Of a stretch of DNA of 64,000 bases, positions 27,732-37,426 are shown in pieces. The stretch comes from an uncultured Chitinophagaceae bacterium. GTDB lineage: Bacteria > Bacteroidota > Bacteroidia > Chitinophagales > Chitinophagaceae. Position 1 is the stretch's first letter; every line of letters begins with the position of its first letter. The notes under the pieces are model-generated. The model ran no database searches and had not been told where the DNA came from. It saw nothing but the letters and a program-made list of their open reading frames with translations. The position numbers and the translations under genes were made by a program. The stretch is taken from contig CALESY010000119.1 in assembly GCA_937919945.1 (NCBI GenBank), positions 1 through 64,000 of the forward strand, in the 5' to 3' direction.

Positions 27732-28301
27732 TTATTGTTTAACAACAGTACCATTCAACAATAGATATTGTTCATTGCTTTCCGGACAGGTAGCTTTGCC
27801 GTCTTTGTCAAACAACAATTTATGCCCGTATTCACTCATCCACCCGGATTGTCTCGCTGGGTTGCCGATCATTAATGCATATGGCGGAACATCTTTTGTT
27901 ATTACCGCACCAGCACCTATAAAAGCATAAGCACCTATATCATGGCCGCAAACTATTGTTGCATTAGCGCCTATGGTAGCACCTCTACCTACATGTGTCT
28001 TAGCGTACTGACTACGCCTGTTTACCGCGCTTCGCGGGTTGATGACGTTTGTGAATACACAAGATGGACCTAAAAAAACATCATCGTCGCAAGTAACGCC
28101 TGTGTAAAGCGATACATTGTTCTGAACCTTTACATTATTACCTAACACCACATTAGAGCTTATTACTACATTCTGTCCGATGTTACACCCATTGCCGATT
28201 TTGCAATCGGGCATGATGTGGGAAAAATGCCAGATTTTAGTGCCTTCACCTATCTCGCATCCATCATCAATTATAGCCGTGTGATGTGCAAAATAATTCA
28301 T
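27732..28301 (-). CDS. Left-handed beta-helix N-acetyltransferase (WbpD-like)
   Basis: 189 residues from the ATG at 28301; a TTG eight codons earlier would overlap the dehydrogenase gene. The protein is built of hexapeptide repeats, for example IGEGTKIWHFSHIMPDCKIG, NCNIGQN-type turns and VGRGATIGANATIVCGHDIGAYAFIGAGAVITKDVP. It resembles WbpD/WlbB, which acetylate the 3-amino group of UDP-2-acetamido-3-amino-glucuronic acid using acetyl-CoA. Position directly after the UDP-HexNAc dehydrogenase gene supports this. Substrate remains inferred. Confidence 0.9.
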   Translation of the reverse strand: MNYFAHHTAIIDDGCEIGEGTKIWHFSHIMPDCKIGNGCNIGQNVVISSNVVLGNNVKVQNNVSLYTGVTCDDDVFLGPSCVFTNVINPRSAVNRRSQYAKTHVGRGATIGANATIVCGHDIGAYAFIGAGAVITKDVPPYALMIGNPARQSGWMSEYGHKLLFDKDGKATCPESNEQYLLLNGTVVKQ

Positions 28302-28308
28302 AGTACTA

Positions 28309-29598
28309 TTACAAACGATAGTCAACTAATGATTTATCAAGACAACCTTTCACATCATATACGATACCGCCTTCATTCAGGTATGCCTTCCAATCTGTAT
28401 CAATAAATTCATCGTGAGCAACAGCTAATACCACAGCATCGTACTTCCCGGATGGCTTATCATTAGTTGTATCAATACCGTATTCATATTTTACTTCCGC
28501 AGGATTTGCCCATGGGTCGTAAACTGTTAAGTTTATGTCGTAAGATTTCAGTTCAGCAACAATATCTACTACTCTTGTATTCCTTACATCCGGGCAGTTT
28601 TCTTTAAACGTAACACCAAGCATCAGAATGTTTGCATTCTTAATAGTAAGATTACGCTTTATCATCATTTTCACTACCTCGTTCGCAATATAGCCACCCA
28701 TACCGTCATTCATCCTACGGCCTGCTAATATTATTTCGGGATTGTAACCTACTTCCTGTGCTTTCTGCGCGAGGTAGTACGGGTCAACACCAATACAGTG
28801 ACCACCTACCAAGCCTGGCTTGAATTTTAAAAAGTTCCATTTTGTACCTGCAGCCTCTAACACATCATGTGTATCAATGCCCATGCGGTTAAATATTTTA
28901 GCTAACTCGTTTACAAAAGCTATGTTAATATCACGCTGAGCATTTTCAATTACCTTAGCGGCCTCTGCTACTTTTATACTACTAGCCTTATGCGTACCTG
29001 CAGTAATTATAGACGCATATAGTTTATCAACTTCTTCAGCAATTTCCAGTGTAGAGCCTGATGTTACTTTCTTGATTTTAGTTACAGTATGTTGTTTATC
29101 ACCGGGATTAATACGTTCAGGAGAATAACCACAATAAAAATCTGTATTAAACTTCAATCCAGATACCCGTTCCAGTACAGGTACGCATTCTTCTTCTGTT
29201 ACTCCTGGATAAACGGTGGATTCGTACACTACAACATCACCTTGCTTCAATACTTTACCTACTGTTTCGCTTGCTTTGTAAAGTGGTGTCAGGTCTGGGC
29301 GATTATATTTATCTACTGGCGTCGGTACTGTAACGATATAATAGTTACAATCAGCAATATCTTCCAGTTTGTTTGAGCACAACAACCCCTTATCCGTTGG
29401 CTTGCTTTGTACTATAACTTCTTTTAAGGCCTCTGTTTCCACTTCCAGTGTGTGGTCCTGATGACTTTGCAATTCTGAAATGCGTTTTGCATTAATGTCA
29501 AAACCTATTACTGCATGATGCTTTGCAAACTCTACTGCTAATGGCATCCCTACATACCCCAATCCTATTACCGCAATTCTCTGGTTAGACTGACTCAT
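28309..29598 (-). CDS. UDP-N-acetyl-hexosamine 6-dehydrogenase (TviB/WbpO type)
   Basis: 429 residues. Strong resemblance to TviB of the Vi antigen: NAD motif [16 protein letters not shown] (about 9-24), the [18 protein letters not shown] and [19 protein letters not shown] blocks, the catalytic region [20 protein letters not shown] with Cys near residue 265, and [14 protein letters not shown]. It oxidises the C6 hydroxyl of a UDP-HexNAc twice, giving the uronic acid. This would be the first step of the diacetamido-uronic acid route encoded here. Lies 21 bases downstream of wzc. Confidence 0.94.
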   Translation of the reverse strand: MSQSNQRIAVIGLGYVGMPLAVEFAKHHAVIGFDINAKRISELQSHQDHTLEVETEALKEVIVQSKPTDKGLLCSNKLEDIADCNYYIVTVPTPVDKYNRPDLTPLYKASETVGKVLKQGDVVVYESTVYPGVTEEECVPVLERVSGLKFNTDFYCGYSPERINPGDKQHTVTKIKKVTSGSTLEIAEEVDKLYASIITAGTHKASSIKVAEAAKVIENAQRDINIAFVNELAKIFNRMGIDTHDVLEAAGTKWNFLKFKPGLVGGHCIGVDPYYLAQKAQEVGYNPEIILAGRRMNDGMGGYIANEVVKMMIKRNLTIKNANILMLGVTFKENCPDVRNTRVVDIVAELKSYDINLTVYDPWANPAEVKYEYGIDTTNDKPSGKYDAVVLAVAHDEFIDTDWKAYLNEGGIVYDVKGCLDKSLVDYRL

Positions 29599-29619
29599 GA
29601 TTTAGCTGTTAGTATATAT

Positions 29620-31971
29620 TTATTTACGTTTGATAAACTTATTTATTTTAAATCCTGTTTGTGTTACCTCATCATCATAATAACCCGAACCATACTTGCC
29701 ATAAGCATATTCGCTATTGCGCTTCATCTCTACATCGTTAACGACAAGCCCCATCCTCTTCATCTTACCCGATTTGTACAACACATCAGCTGATGCCAGT
29801 TGTTGCTTGAAGGTATAGCCCTGACGTAATAAATATATCGTAGCATCTGCATACGGGCTTAATAGCTGCGCATCCGTAACCAACCCAACAGGTGCAGTAT
29901 CGAGTATGATGTAGTCGTACAATAATTTTAGTTCAGCAATCAATTGTTTTGTTTTGGGCAACATGATTAGTTCTGCTGGGTTAGGTGGTATAGGCCCTGA
30001 TGGTATTACATCGAACCCGTCTGTAACCCCAGATGGCTGAATGATACTTTTAATATCCACCTTGCCAATGGCGTAGTTAGTAAATCCAGTTTGATTATTG
30101 AGATGGAGGTGTTGTGCTATTTTAGGTTTACGTAAATCCAGTTCTAATACTAGCACTTTTTTACCTGACAAAGCTATTGCGCTTGCCAAATTGATTGAAA
30201 CAAAAGATTTACCCTCACCACTCATGCTCGATGTTATAAGTATTACTTTCTCATCTTCTTGTGTTAGTATGAATTGAATATTGGTGCGCAATGCTCTGAA
30301 CTGCTCTGCTACAACTGTTTTACTTTCTTTGCGCACCACAACCGTTTGATTTTCTTGTGCTGTACCTATCTCTGCCAATATTGGTATAGATGTGCCTGCT
30401 TCAATATCAGATTTTGAAGACACTCTATTATTAAACAATTCTTTCACAACAATCCTTACACCCGGCACTACTAGCCCAATGACGAAAGCCATTAAGTACA
30501 TACGCGATGGCTTGGGATATACAGGCGCACCTAAATTTCTTGCCGGATCTATAATCTTCAGATTAGATACCGTTGCAGATTTTGAGATAGCCGTTTCTTC
30601 CCGCTTCTTAAGCAAGAATAAGTATAACTCCTGCTTAATATGTTGCTGTCTTGAAAACTCAAGGTATTGCCTTTCCTTTGTTGGAACCTGCCTGATATCA
30701 TTATCAATCATGCCTGCCCTCGAACGCAATTCATTCACTGTTACCTGATAGCCCCTTCTTAAAGATGCAATATAGTTTCTCATACCCAGCCTCAGATCTT
30801 CAAGCTGTGCATCTATGTTTCTTACCTGCGGGCTGTTTTCGGTGTATGTCATCATAAGCTTTTGCCTTTGCAGTTGCAGCGCGTTATAATCGCTTACTAT
30901 AGTTACTAATGTCACATCTTCTCCTATCAAAGTAGCAGGCATTATTCGACGAATGTTATTATTGTCTTGCAAATATTTTTCCAGCGACTCTAACACACGT
31001 AATTGTATTTCTTTTTGTGTGAGTTCTTGTATATTAATACCCGTATTCTCCAATAACAACCTCGACTGCGCCTCAACATCCGTCAGTTTATTTACTTTTT
31101 TAAAATCCTCTATCAGCTTTTCTACATTACTCAATTCATTAGTAACAAGCCCCAACCTGTCTTCTATAAAGCTGATAGTGCCATTAGCAATTTCATTTTT
31201 ATCGCTGATGTTCGATTGTTGATAAACAGCAATCAACTTTTCTAAAACTTCTTCCCCTCTTTCCGCTATCACATCTCTTATAGACAGATTAATAATGTTC
31301 ACTTGTTTGTTAACCATTTCAACTACCAGCGAGCCGAGATAGCTATCTACCATTACATCTATAGGTGCTACTGTAACAAGAAATTCATCAACTCCTTTAT
31401 AGGTGTTACCATTCGGTAATACAACATACCTGCTTTGCACCAGATTTACAGTGTCGCCTAAAGATGCTTTGACGGTTTTATCATCAAATTCAATTTGTAC
31501 TGTATTCCCTTTCAGATTTACGGTGTATTCAGTATATAATGTTATACTACTATCTGGCTGTATAGCTACAAGGCGAAAAGGAGCATTCCTATATAAACTT
31601 GTATTCTTAACAGCACCCGGTATATAGTATTGTATGTGAAGGTCCATTTCCTCCACTACACGTTGCATCAATAACCTGCTCTTGAATATCTCTACTTCAT
31701 TTTCTACATTACTTGCGGCCGGCGTCATGCCTAATTCTTCCAACAGAGCGCCATTTGCACCTTGCGTTTTTTCATTTTTTACCAGCACCCTTGCTTTAAC
31801 AAGGTATTGTGGAGTCACATAACGCAAATAACCGAAGGCAAATAACAACGCTGTAAGTACACATATAAGTATAGATGGCCAATAGTCTGCAATACGCGAC
31901 ACCAGCTTTTCCAGATTTATGTTGCTTGTTTGCCTGCTATCAGCAAACATTGGTTCTATACTTTCTTGCAT
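29620..31971 (-). CDS. wzc: Wzc-type chain-length regulator and bacterial tyrosine autokinase
   Basis: 783 residues from the ATG at 31971 (a TTG one codon earlier is also open). A Wzz domain begins with a membrane helix at about 33-53, followed by long periplasmic coiled coils and a second helix near 490-508. The cytoplasmic BY-kinase domain has Walker A SSMSGEGKSF (about 580-590), Walker A' LELDLRKP and Walker B ILDTAPVG. The C-terminal tail holds a tyrosine cluster (EYAYGKYGSGYYDDE). It controls polymer length and export by cycles of phosphorylation. The matching phosphatase is at 44279-45058. No Wza-like outer-membrane gene is adjacent. Confidence 0.95.
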   Translation of the reverse strand: MQESIEPMFADSRQTSNINLEKLVSRIADYWPSILICVLTALLFAFGYLRYVTPQYLVKARVLVKNEKTQGANGALLEELGMTPAASNVENEVEIFKSRLLMQRVVEEMDLHIQYYIPGAVKNTSLYRNAPFRLVAIQPDSSITLYTEYTVNLKGNTVQIEFDDKTVKASLGDTVNLVQSRYVVLPNGNTYKGVDEFLVTVAPIDVMVDSYLGSLVVEMVNKQVNIINLSIRDVIAERGEEVLEKLIAVYQQSNISDKNEIANGTISFIEDRLGLVTNELSNVEKLIEDFKKVNKLTDVEAQSRLLLENTGINIQELTQKEIQLRVLESLEKYLQDNNNIRRIMPATLIGEDVTLVTIVSDYNALQLQRQKLMMTYTENSPQVRNIDAQLEDLRLGMRNYIASLRRGYQVTVNELRSRAGMIDNDIRQVPTKERQYLEFSRQQHIKQELYLFLLKKREETAISKSATVSNLKIIDPARNLGAPVYPKPSRMYLMAFVIGLVVPGVRIVVKELFNNRVSSKSDIEAGTSIPILAEIGTAQENQTVVVRKESKTVVAEQFRALRTNIQFILTQEDEKVILITSSMSGEGKSFVSINLASAIALSGKKVLVLELDLRKPKIAQHLHLNNQTGFTNYAIGKVDIKSIIQPSGVTDGFDVIPSGPIPPNPAELIMLPKTKQLIAELKLLYDYIILDTAPVGLVTDAQLLSPYADATIYLLRQGYTFKQQLASADVLYKSGKMKRMGLVVNDVEMKRNSEYAYGKYGSGYYDDEVTQTGFKINKFIKRK

Positions 31972-32052
31972 CAATGCGATACTCTAATCTTTAAAGATAA
32001 TTATGCTATGTTAATAATTATAGTATGTTGCTTATAGAAGCGTTATTGATAA

Positions 32053-33204
32053 CTAAGATTTTAAAATGCATAGGTATTTATTGGCAAGGTCTTCGCCCGC
32101 TTCTTGGTTAAACCATGCCTGCAGGCTTTCCCCTTTGCTTTGCAAGGTTTCTCTGCTTATACAATAGTCTGCTAATAAGGTACTGATACGTTTACTGTCA
32201 TTCGTATTAAAAAAGGATGGCATTTGCATGCCTGTGCTATCTTCAAATGCAGCATCTGACATGTCTACATATTGAAAAAAAGGCACTCCTTTCGCCATAA
32301 ATTCCCATCCTGTGCCCCCCCATATTGCACCACCAAACTCCCCACCGCCAAAGTGTACATGCTCCAATAACAGCATAATTTTCTTACGGCTCATTACTGG
32401 CAGCCACAACACTCTATCTGTAATTCCTAATTCATGTATCAGCGTTTTCGATTCTTCAACTGCATCACCATAACTAAACAAAACGAGTAAAGGGTTCATA
32501 GCAGAATTTTTCGCAAAATCTGCAAACCCTTTTATCAGTATATCATTTCGCTTTATCTGCCATGTACGGCTACCTTTAGGGAAATGTGATACATGGCTAA
32601 AAACAACAGGATAGTGTTGCTCAAATCTTTGAATAGTTGCCTGTAGAAAATCATCTTCCGTCTTAGCCTGCTCTTTGTTATAAATCATTAGCATAGGCAA
32701 TGGTCGGGTTTTTACACCTATCTTTTCAGCTTTTACCATGCTTTCTTCGTCAATAGTGCCTACAAATTTGGTATTATGTTTCAACCCTTTTATCTGATAG
32801 TGTGCTTCAATTTTTTCTTTCAGATAGTGTATTGCTTTTGTTTTGGTAATCCGATATGTATACTCTATCCCCACACAATAGGGTGTAAACAAATCCAACA
32901 TCATACCTGCCTTATGGAAGTAAGCCGGTGTAAAACCACAACCTATGTAATAATCATACCCGTCAAATTCCTTACGTATGTCTGTAGCAGACATTTTAAA
33001 ATACTGTCCTAATGCTCCGCCATGTATTTTTGTCTGTTTGATAAACGGTTTCCATTTATCAAGTTCCCATGTATCATTTTCTGGCAGGAAATGGTCTATC
33101 TCATCGGCAAATAGCAACAATTCCGCATCCACACCTGCATCTCTCAAATAGCGCATCAGCGAAAAGAAATTATTATTCATATTACCTATAAGTGCAACCC
33201 GCAT
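32053..33204 (-). CDS. Putative GT-B-type glycosyltransferase, paralogue B
   Basis: 383 residues. Paralogue of the protein at 24963-26186, sharing the start VALIGNMNNNFFSLMRYLRDAG and the YDYYIGCGFTPAYFHKAGM region. The second half has VVFSHVSHFPKGSRTWQIKRNDILIKGFADF, ITDRVLWLPVMSRKKIMLLLEHVHFGGGEFGGAIWGGTGWEFMAKGVPFF, a donor-domain-like stretch with Glu. It lies 81 bases upstream of wzc and overlaps hisH by one base. Transferase function is inferred; no characterised family is recognised with certainty. Confidence 0.7.
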   Translation of the reverse strand: MRVALIGNMNNNFFSLMRYLRDAGVDAELLLFADEIDHFLPENDTWELDKWKPFIKQTKIHGGALGQYFKMSATDIRKEFDGYDYYIGCGFTPAYFHKAGMMLDLFTPYCVGIEYTYRITKTKAIHYLKEKIEAHYQIKGLKHNTKFVGTIDEESMVKAEKIGVKTRPLPMLMIYNKEQAKTEDDFLQATIQRFEQHYPVVFSHVSHFPKGSRTWQIKRNDILIKGFADFAKNSAMNPLLVLFSYGDAVEESKTLIHELGITDRVLWLPVMSRKKIMLLLEHVHFGGGEFGGAIWGGTGWEFMAKGVPFFQYVDMSDAAFEDSTGMQMPSFFNTNDSKRISTLLADYCISRETLQSKGESLQAWFNQEAGEDLANKYLCILKS

Positions 33205-33818
33205 TACATCTTTGCAAAATTGGTCAATAGTTTCATACCAAATTTATGGCTCTTTTCAGGATGAAACTGTGCTCCGAATATATTATCACCGTTTGTAAGC
33301 ATAGAGTCGAAATCATAGCCGTAGTGTGTACGTGCTATTACATATTTATCGTCTTCTGCTTTTGCATGATAAGAGTGCACAAAATAAAAGCGCGGTTCGG
33401 ACGGCAAATCATCTACTAATGCGCAATGGTTTACAATATTTATTTCATTCCAACCCATATGCGGCACTTTCAGGTTAGTAGGTTGAGGGAAGTTGAACTT
33501 CACTGTTTTTGCAGGTATCCATCCAAGACCTTTCAACACACCTTCCTCGCTAGATTGTGTGAGTAATTGCATACCGAGGCAAATACCTAATACGGGCACT
33601 TTATCTTCCAATGCTTTTTTATTCAACACCGCTCTCATCCCGGCACCATCTATTTGTTGTACGGCAGCATCAAACGCACCAACACCGGGCAATAGTATTT
33701 TTTTTGCATTGGCAATCTTCTCCAAGTCGCCAGTTATCTCACAAGCAGCACCTATGCGTTTCAGCATATTTTGTACTGATGCAAGATTACCCATGCCATA
33801 GTTTACAATCGTTATCAT
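33204..33818 (-). CDS. hisH: HisH-type glutamine amidotransferase for sugar amidation
   Basis: 204 residues from the ATG at 33818, whose bases overlap the upstream TGA (ATGA); a longer reading frame from 33863 is not needed. Class I glutaminase: ITIVNYGMGNLASVQNML at the N-terminus, nucleophilic Cys in VLGICLGMQLL (near residue 82), and catalytic His/Glu in GAQFHPEKS near 184. Glutamine hydrolysis supplies ammonia. In histidine synthesis HisH works with HisF; in WbpG systems HisH and HisF feed the sugar amidotransferase. Here it follows that amidotransferase, so the sugar role is favoured. HisF is not in the window. Confidence 0.92.
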   Translation of the reverse strand: MITIVNYGMGNLASVQNMLKRIGAACEITGDLEKIANAKKILLPGVGAFDAAVQQIDGAGMRAVLNKKALEDKVPVLGICLGMQLLTQSSEEGVLKGLGWIPAKTVKFNFPQPTNLKVPHMGWNEINIVNHCALVDDLPSEPRFYFVHSYHAKAEDDKYVIARTHYGYDFDSMLTNGDNIFGAQFHPEKSHKFGMKLLTNFAKM

Positions 33819-34990
33819 CCCAATTGTTGCTTTTTCAGTTTCTCTATATCTAAAGGGAAACAATATTTCAGGTAAAAACTTTTAGGCACAAGACTCGATT
33901 TGTAGAGCATATAAAATAGCGGCCTCATACGTTCGAAGGTCTTCTTGTACGTTTTATATTCCCAAAAGAATTTTTTAGGCGCGCTCATTAGCGCATCATA
34001 TTCTTCGTCACTCAGCTCTAATCTCTTTTTAAAAAATGGGATCAGATCCTCTTCGATATGAGGTGGTTTTGCATATTCTGCCAGCGCGTCTTCACGTTTC
34101 ATATCTCCCGAACGTACCGCAGCCGAAAGACTATTATTACGTTGGTCCAACTCAAAGCGTTGCGGATGATACACACTGTGGTGAAATGCAGTCATCCTGT
34201 TTTCAAGATGATGACCACCGTAGTATTCCCAGTTATATTCTTTCTCCAGCATAGCGCGGGCTGCTGCTTTATTATAAGGTATGTACCAGAAAGGACGTAT
34301 TTTTTTTATCTTCTTAAAAATTATCCATTTCAAAAATGCAGTCAATGGCATGTTCGGAAATGTTTTCATTTTCATAGTGCCAAAGCGACTGTGTATGTCG
34401 CTGATGTATTTACCATCTACATACATAATACCAAGCGGGGAAATACCTTCTGCTTTATATGAGTGTCCTTCTAACACATATTTGATGCCAAACTTACTAG
34501 CTGCCCGATACAGTACTTCTGCTAATGCAATATCAGTAGGTCCGTCCAGCTCAGGCACACCTGCTTTCAAAAATGCTTTAAAAATATCGTTCGATTCTTT
34601 GTTGTCAATCACATAAGTATCAAGGTCTACACTCAACTTACCCAATACCTTAAAAATGTTCTGTGTTGCAATGGCGGTATTCCATGTATTATCATAGTGA
34701 ACGGCTAACGGACGCAATCCCCATTCTTTCACTGCCATATGCACCATATACGATGAATCTGTACCACCACTAACACCTATTACACAATCGTAAGGCTTGC
34801 CCTTGCCGTCCTTTTTTATCTGCTCTACTATTTCCAGAAAAGCATTTATACCGTCTTCTGTTCCTGTCTTATATTCATCCTGCAATTGATCCATTGTTTT
34901 GCAGTAATTGCATACACCTTGTTCATCAAACAGAATGTTCGGAACATTTTCATCGTATATACATCTACTGCAAATTTTCTTTTCTACCAT
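33815..34990 (-). CDS. N-acetyl sugar amidotransferase (WbpG/PseA family)
   Basis: 391 residues. The N-terminus has a four-Cys cluster (CSRCIYDENVP ... GVCNYC, residues 7-30), probably zinc-binding. The PP-loop VIGVSGGTDSSYMVHMAV is near 80-97. Further family features are LAVHYDNTWNTAIATQNI, YVLEGHSYKAEGISPLG and YNWEYYGGHHLENRMTAFHH. WbpG adenylates a uronic-acid carboxylate on a nucleotide sugar and replaces it with ammonia from HisH, producing an amidated (uronamide-type) sugar. It is the strongest indicator that the polymer contains such a residue. Coupled to hisH by a four-base overlap. Confidence 0.93.
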   Translation of the reverse strand: MVEKKICSRCIYDENVPNILFDEQGVCNYCKTMDQLQDEYKTGTEDGINAFLEIVEQIKKDGKGKPYDCVIGVSGGTDSSYMVHMAVKEWGLRPLAVHYDNTWNTAIATQNIFKVLGKLSVDLDTYVIDNKESNDIFKAFLKAGVPELDGPTDIALAEVLYRAASKFGIKYVLEGHSYKAEGISPLGIMYVDGKYISDIHSRFGTMKMKTFPNMPLTAFLKWIIFKKIKKIRPFWYIPYNKAAARAMLEKEYNWEYYGGHHLENRMTAFHHSVYHPQRFELDQRNNSLSAAVRSGDMKREDALAEYAKPPHIEEDLIPFFKKRLELSDEEYDALMSAPKKFFWEYKTYKKTFERMRPLFYMLYKSSLVPKSFYLKYCFPLDIEKLKKQQLG

Positions 34991-34992
34991 GC

Positions 34993-35547
34993 TTAATAGT
35001 ACTTTAATTCTGGTTTGCCGTTTTCGCCAATCAGTACGTCACCTATCTGCTGTGCAGGATTACCAGCCACTATTGCATAATCGCTTACTGGCTGATTCAC
35101 GAAACTGTTCGCTGCTACTATGCAATGTTTACCAATCGTAACGCCATTTTGTATTATGCTTTGCGGCCCTATGAAACAATTATCTCCAATTGACACTGGG
35201 GCATATTCATATGGTTCTTTACCACCGCTCACTGCCCACCTCACTGTATTGTGTGTGTATATGTGTACACCTGCACTTATAGAACAGTTAGACCCTATAG
35301 ACAAAACACCAATGCCATCTAATATTGTATATGGCCCTATCCAAGTATTATTACCAACCCGCACATCACCAAAAACCGTACAGCTGTCATATACACTTGT
35401 ACCATCGCCAAAACCCAGATACTTTGCTTTTTCCCAACGATCTGTAAACAATTCATTCATTGGCAATACGCGGTTGTATTGCTTCTTCATAATGTTTCGC
35501 TTCACAGCAAACAGTCGTTTCAGTATAGTATTAATATACCTTTTCAT
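34993..35547 (-). CDS. Hexapeptide-repeat O-/N-acetyltransferase
   Basis: 184 residues from ATG 35547, which overlaps the end of asnB by 17 bases; an earlier in-frame start at 35577 is less likely. A left-handed beta-helix is visible: VFGDVRVGNNTWIGPYTIL, LSIGSNCSISAGVHIYTHN and VSIGDNCFIGPQSIIQNGVTIGKHCIVAANSFV, ending with the NPAQQIG signature. His in YTHN is the likely catalytic base. It should acetylate a hydroxyl or amino group on a sugar; the substrate is unknown. Next to the WbpG homologue and asnB. Confidence 0.87.
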   Translation of the reverse strand: MKRYINTILKRLFAVKRNIMKKQYNRVLPMNELFTDRWEKAKYLGFGDGTSVYDSCTVFGDVRVGNNTWIGPYTILDGIGVLSIGSNCSISAGVHIYTHNTVRWAVSGGKEPYEYAPVSIGDNCFIGPQSIIQNGVTIGKHCIVAANSFVNQPVSDYAIVAGNPAQQIGDVLIGENGKPELKYY

Positions 35548-37426
35548 TGTTAAGATAAATACGGCACCACCACTCAAAACTCAGGAACGACCAAAGTAAC
35601 AAACGATGATTAATCTTCTTTTCTGTGTGTTCTTTTATAATAAACTCAATGTATGCCGGGTTAATAAAATCCGCGCTCACTGTTTTCTTGCCTAATAAAA
35701 GGTCTTTAATATATTGTGCATTCTCTCCACGATACCAGCTCTCGTCTGGTGCTGAGAATCCTTGTTTTTTTCTATTTATTATTTTTTCGGGTAAGAAGCT
35801 CATCATGGCTTTACGCAATACGTTCTTACCATCATCATACTCTTTATAAGCGCGCTTTTTCTCATTCAGGGTATCGTTCTCATTAACACGCTTCATCATC
35901 TCCAAATTTCCTAACTTATGCTTAACGGGAATTTTCATAGCCATATCCACAAGGTCGTTATCCATAAATGGAAAACGTTCTTCCAAACCGTTTGCCATAG
36001 ACAGTTTATCGCCGACTAATAACAATCCGGGTAAAAAAGTTTTTATCTCGAAATACAAACTGTTTTCTATATGGTGTTCCGGAGTATCGTATTGCAGCTT
36101 ATCGTTAAAAGTAAACACACGCTCAAAAACAGTACGTGGCTCTGCAATATCTATTTTGTTGTATGTATTAGCAGTAAACAATTTTTGTTTATCACCATCG
36201 GGTACTAAGCGTTGCCAGAAACTGTAATAATTATCAAAAAACGCTTTCTGGTCAAGCGATTGATATACACTATAATATCGCCAAGGATAGCCTCCGAACA
36301 ATTCGTCCCCACCGGTACCCTGCAGACATACTTTTACAAACTTGGATGCAAGACGGCTGATGTAATAATTTGGATAACACATACCTACCCGCAAATCTTC
36401 CAGATGGTATATCACCCTAGGCAAAGACCAACTTAAATCACCCGCATTTATTACCTGCTCATAATGCTCTGTCTTAAAATAGTTCGCCATCAACTCTGCA
36501 TCTCTGCGCTCATCATAGTTGGCTTCTACGCCTGTTACCTCGCTCATGTCAAAGCCTGCCGTAAAGGTCGTCAACCTTTCTGTATGCGATGCTGCTACTG
36601 CCGTTACCGAACCCGAATCCATACCACCACTCAGATAACTGCCAACCGGCACATCCGCTACCATCTGCCTATGTACAGATGTTTCGAATGCAGACTTTGT
36701 AAATTGTATAGCATCTTCAAAACTCATGCTATTATCAGCTTTTGTAAAGTCATAATCCCACCACGAATGGTGCTTTACATATGCGCTGTCTGCTTTTATT
36801 ACTACAGTGTTTGCAGGTGGCAACATGGTTACTCCGTCAAACAATGTATTGTATGAAAATACATTCTGAAATGAGAAGTACTGGTTAAGTGCTGCGTAGT
36901 CAACACCAATTTTATAGTCTGGGTGTGTAATAATGGCTTTTATTTCTGAACCGAAAACTAGTGTCTTACCATTGAACCAATAATAAAGTGGCTTTATGCC
37001 AAATCTGTCACGGCTCATGTACAGGCATTGTTGTTTTTTATTCCATGCGGCAATGGCAAACATACCATTCAATCGCTGAAAAAAGTCAGCGCCATACGCA
37101 CTCAAGCCTTCAGCTATTACTTCCGTATCTGTTCTTGAAATAAAAGAGTATCCCTGTTGTTGCAACTCTTCTCTCAGCTCCCTAAAGTTATAGATACAAC
37201 CATTGAACACAATCACCCACTCATCGTTTTTAGATGCCATGGGTTGTGCACCGAGAGATGATGTATCAAGTATCGCCAACCTGCGGTGCGCAAGCCCTAT
37301 TTGTCCGTCAACAAATACGCCATCACTGTCAGGTCCACGATGCGCAAGCACATCGGCCATACGTTGCACGTGTTGTTTTGCAACAGTTTCATGGTTCAGA
37401 TTATATATTCCGGCTATGCCGCACAT
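35531..37426 (-). CDS. asnB: Asparagine synthetase, glutamine-hydrolysing
   Basis: 631 residues. Complete class II amidotransferase: MCGIAGIYN with Cys2 as nucleophile, RRLAILD and RTDTEVIAE in the glutaminase half. The synthetase half has the PP-loop SYLSGGMDSGSVTA (about 262-275) and LQGTGGDELFGGYPWRYY. Long C-terminus, as in the AsnB enzymes common in exopolysaccharide loci. It converts aspartate to asparagine, or amidates another acid in the polymer pathway. The second homologue at 22121-23845 has lost Cys2. Starts one base inside the stop of the preceding aminotransferase gene (TAATG). Confidence 0.93.
   Translation of the reverse strand: MCGIAGIYNLNHETVAKQHVQRMADVLAHRGPDSDGVFVDGQIGLAHRRLAILDTSSLGAQPMASKNDEWVIVFNGCIYNFRELREELQQQGYSFISRTDTEVIAEGLSAYGADFFQRLNGMFAIAAWNKKQQCLYMSRDRFGIKPLYYWFNGKTLVFGSEIKAIITHPDYKIGVDYAALNQYFSFQNVFSYNTLFDGVTMLPPANTVVIKADSAYVKHHSWWDYDFTKADNSMSFEDAIQFTKSAFETSVHRQMVADVPVGSYLSGGMDSGSVTAVAASHTERLTTFTAGFDMSEVTGVEANYDERRDAELMANYFKTEHYEQVINAGDLSWSLPRVIYHLEDLRVGMCYPNYYISRLASKFVKVCLQGTGGDELFGGYPWRYYSVYQSLDQKAFFDNYYSFWQRLVPDGDKQKLFTANTYNKIDIAEPRTVFERVFTFNDKLQYDTPEHHIENSLYFEIKTFLPGLLLVGDKLSMANGLEERFPFMDNDLVDMAMKIPVKHKLGNLEMMKRVNENDTLNEKKRAYKEYDDGKNVLRKAMMSFLPEKIINRKKQGFSAPDESWYRGENAQYIKDLLLGKKTVSADFINPAYIEFIIKEHTEKKINHRLLLWSFLSFEWWCRIYLNNEKVY

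Noticed and set aside
33815..33863. Longer N-terminus of HisH beginning MFPFRYRETEK
   Set aside because: The ATG at 33818 gives the standard HisH start MITIVNYGMGN and a coupled ATGA overlap; the extension is the amidotransferase gene in another frame.
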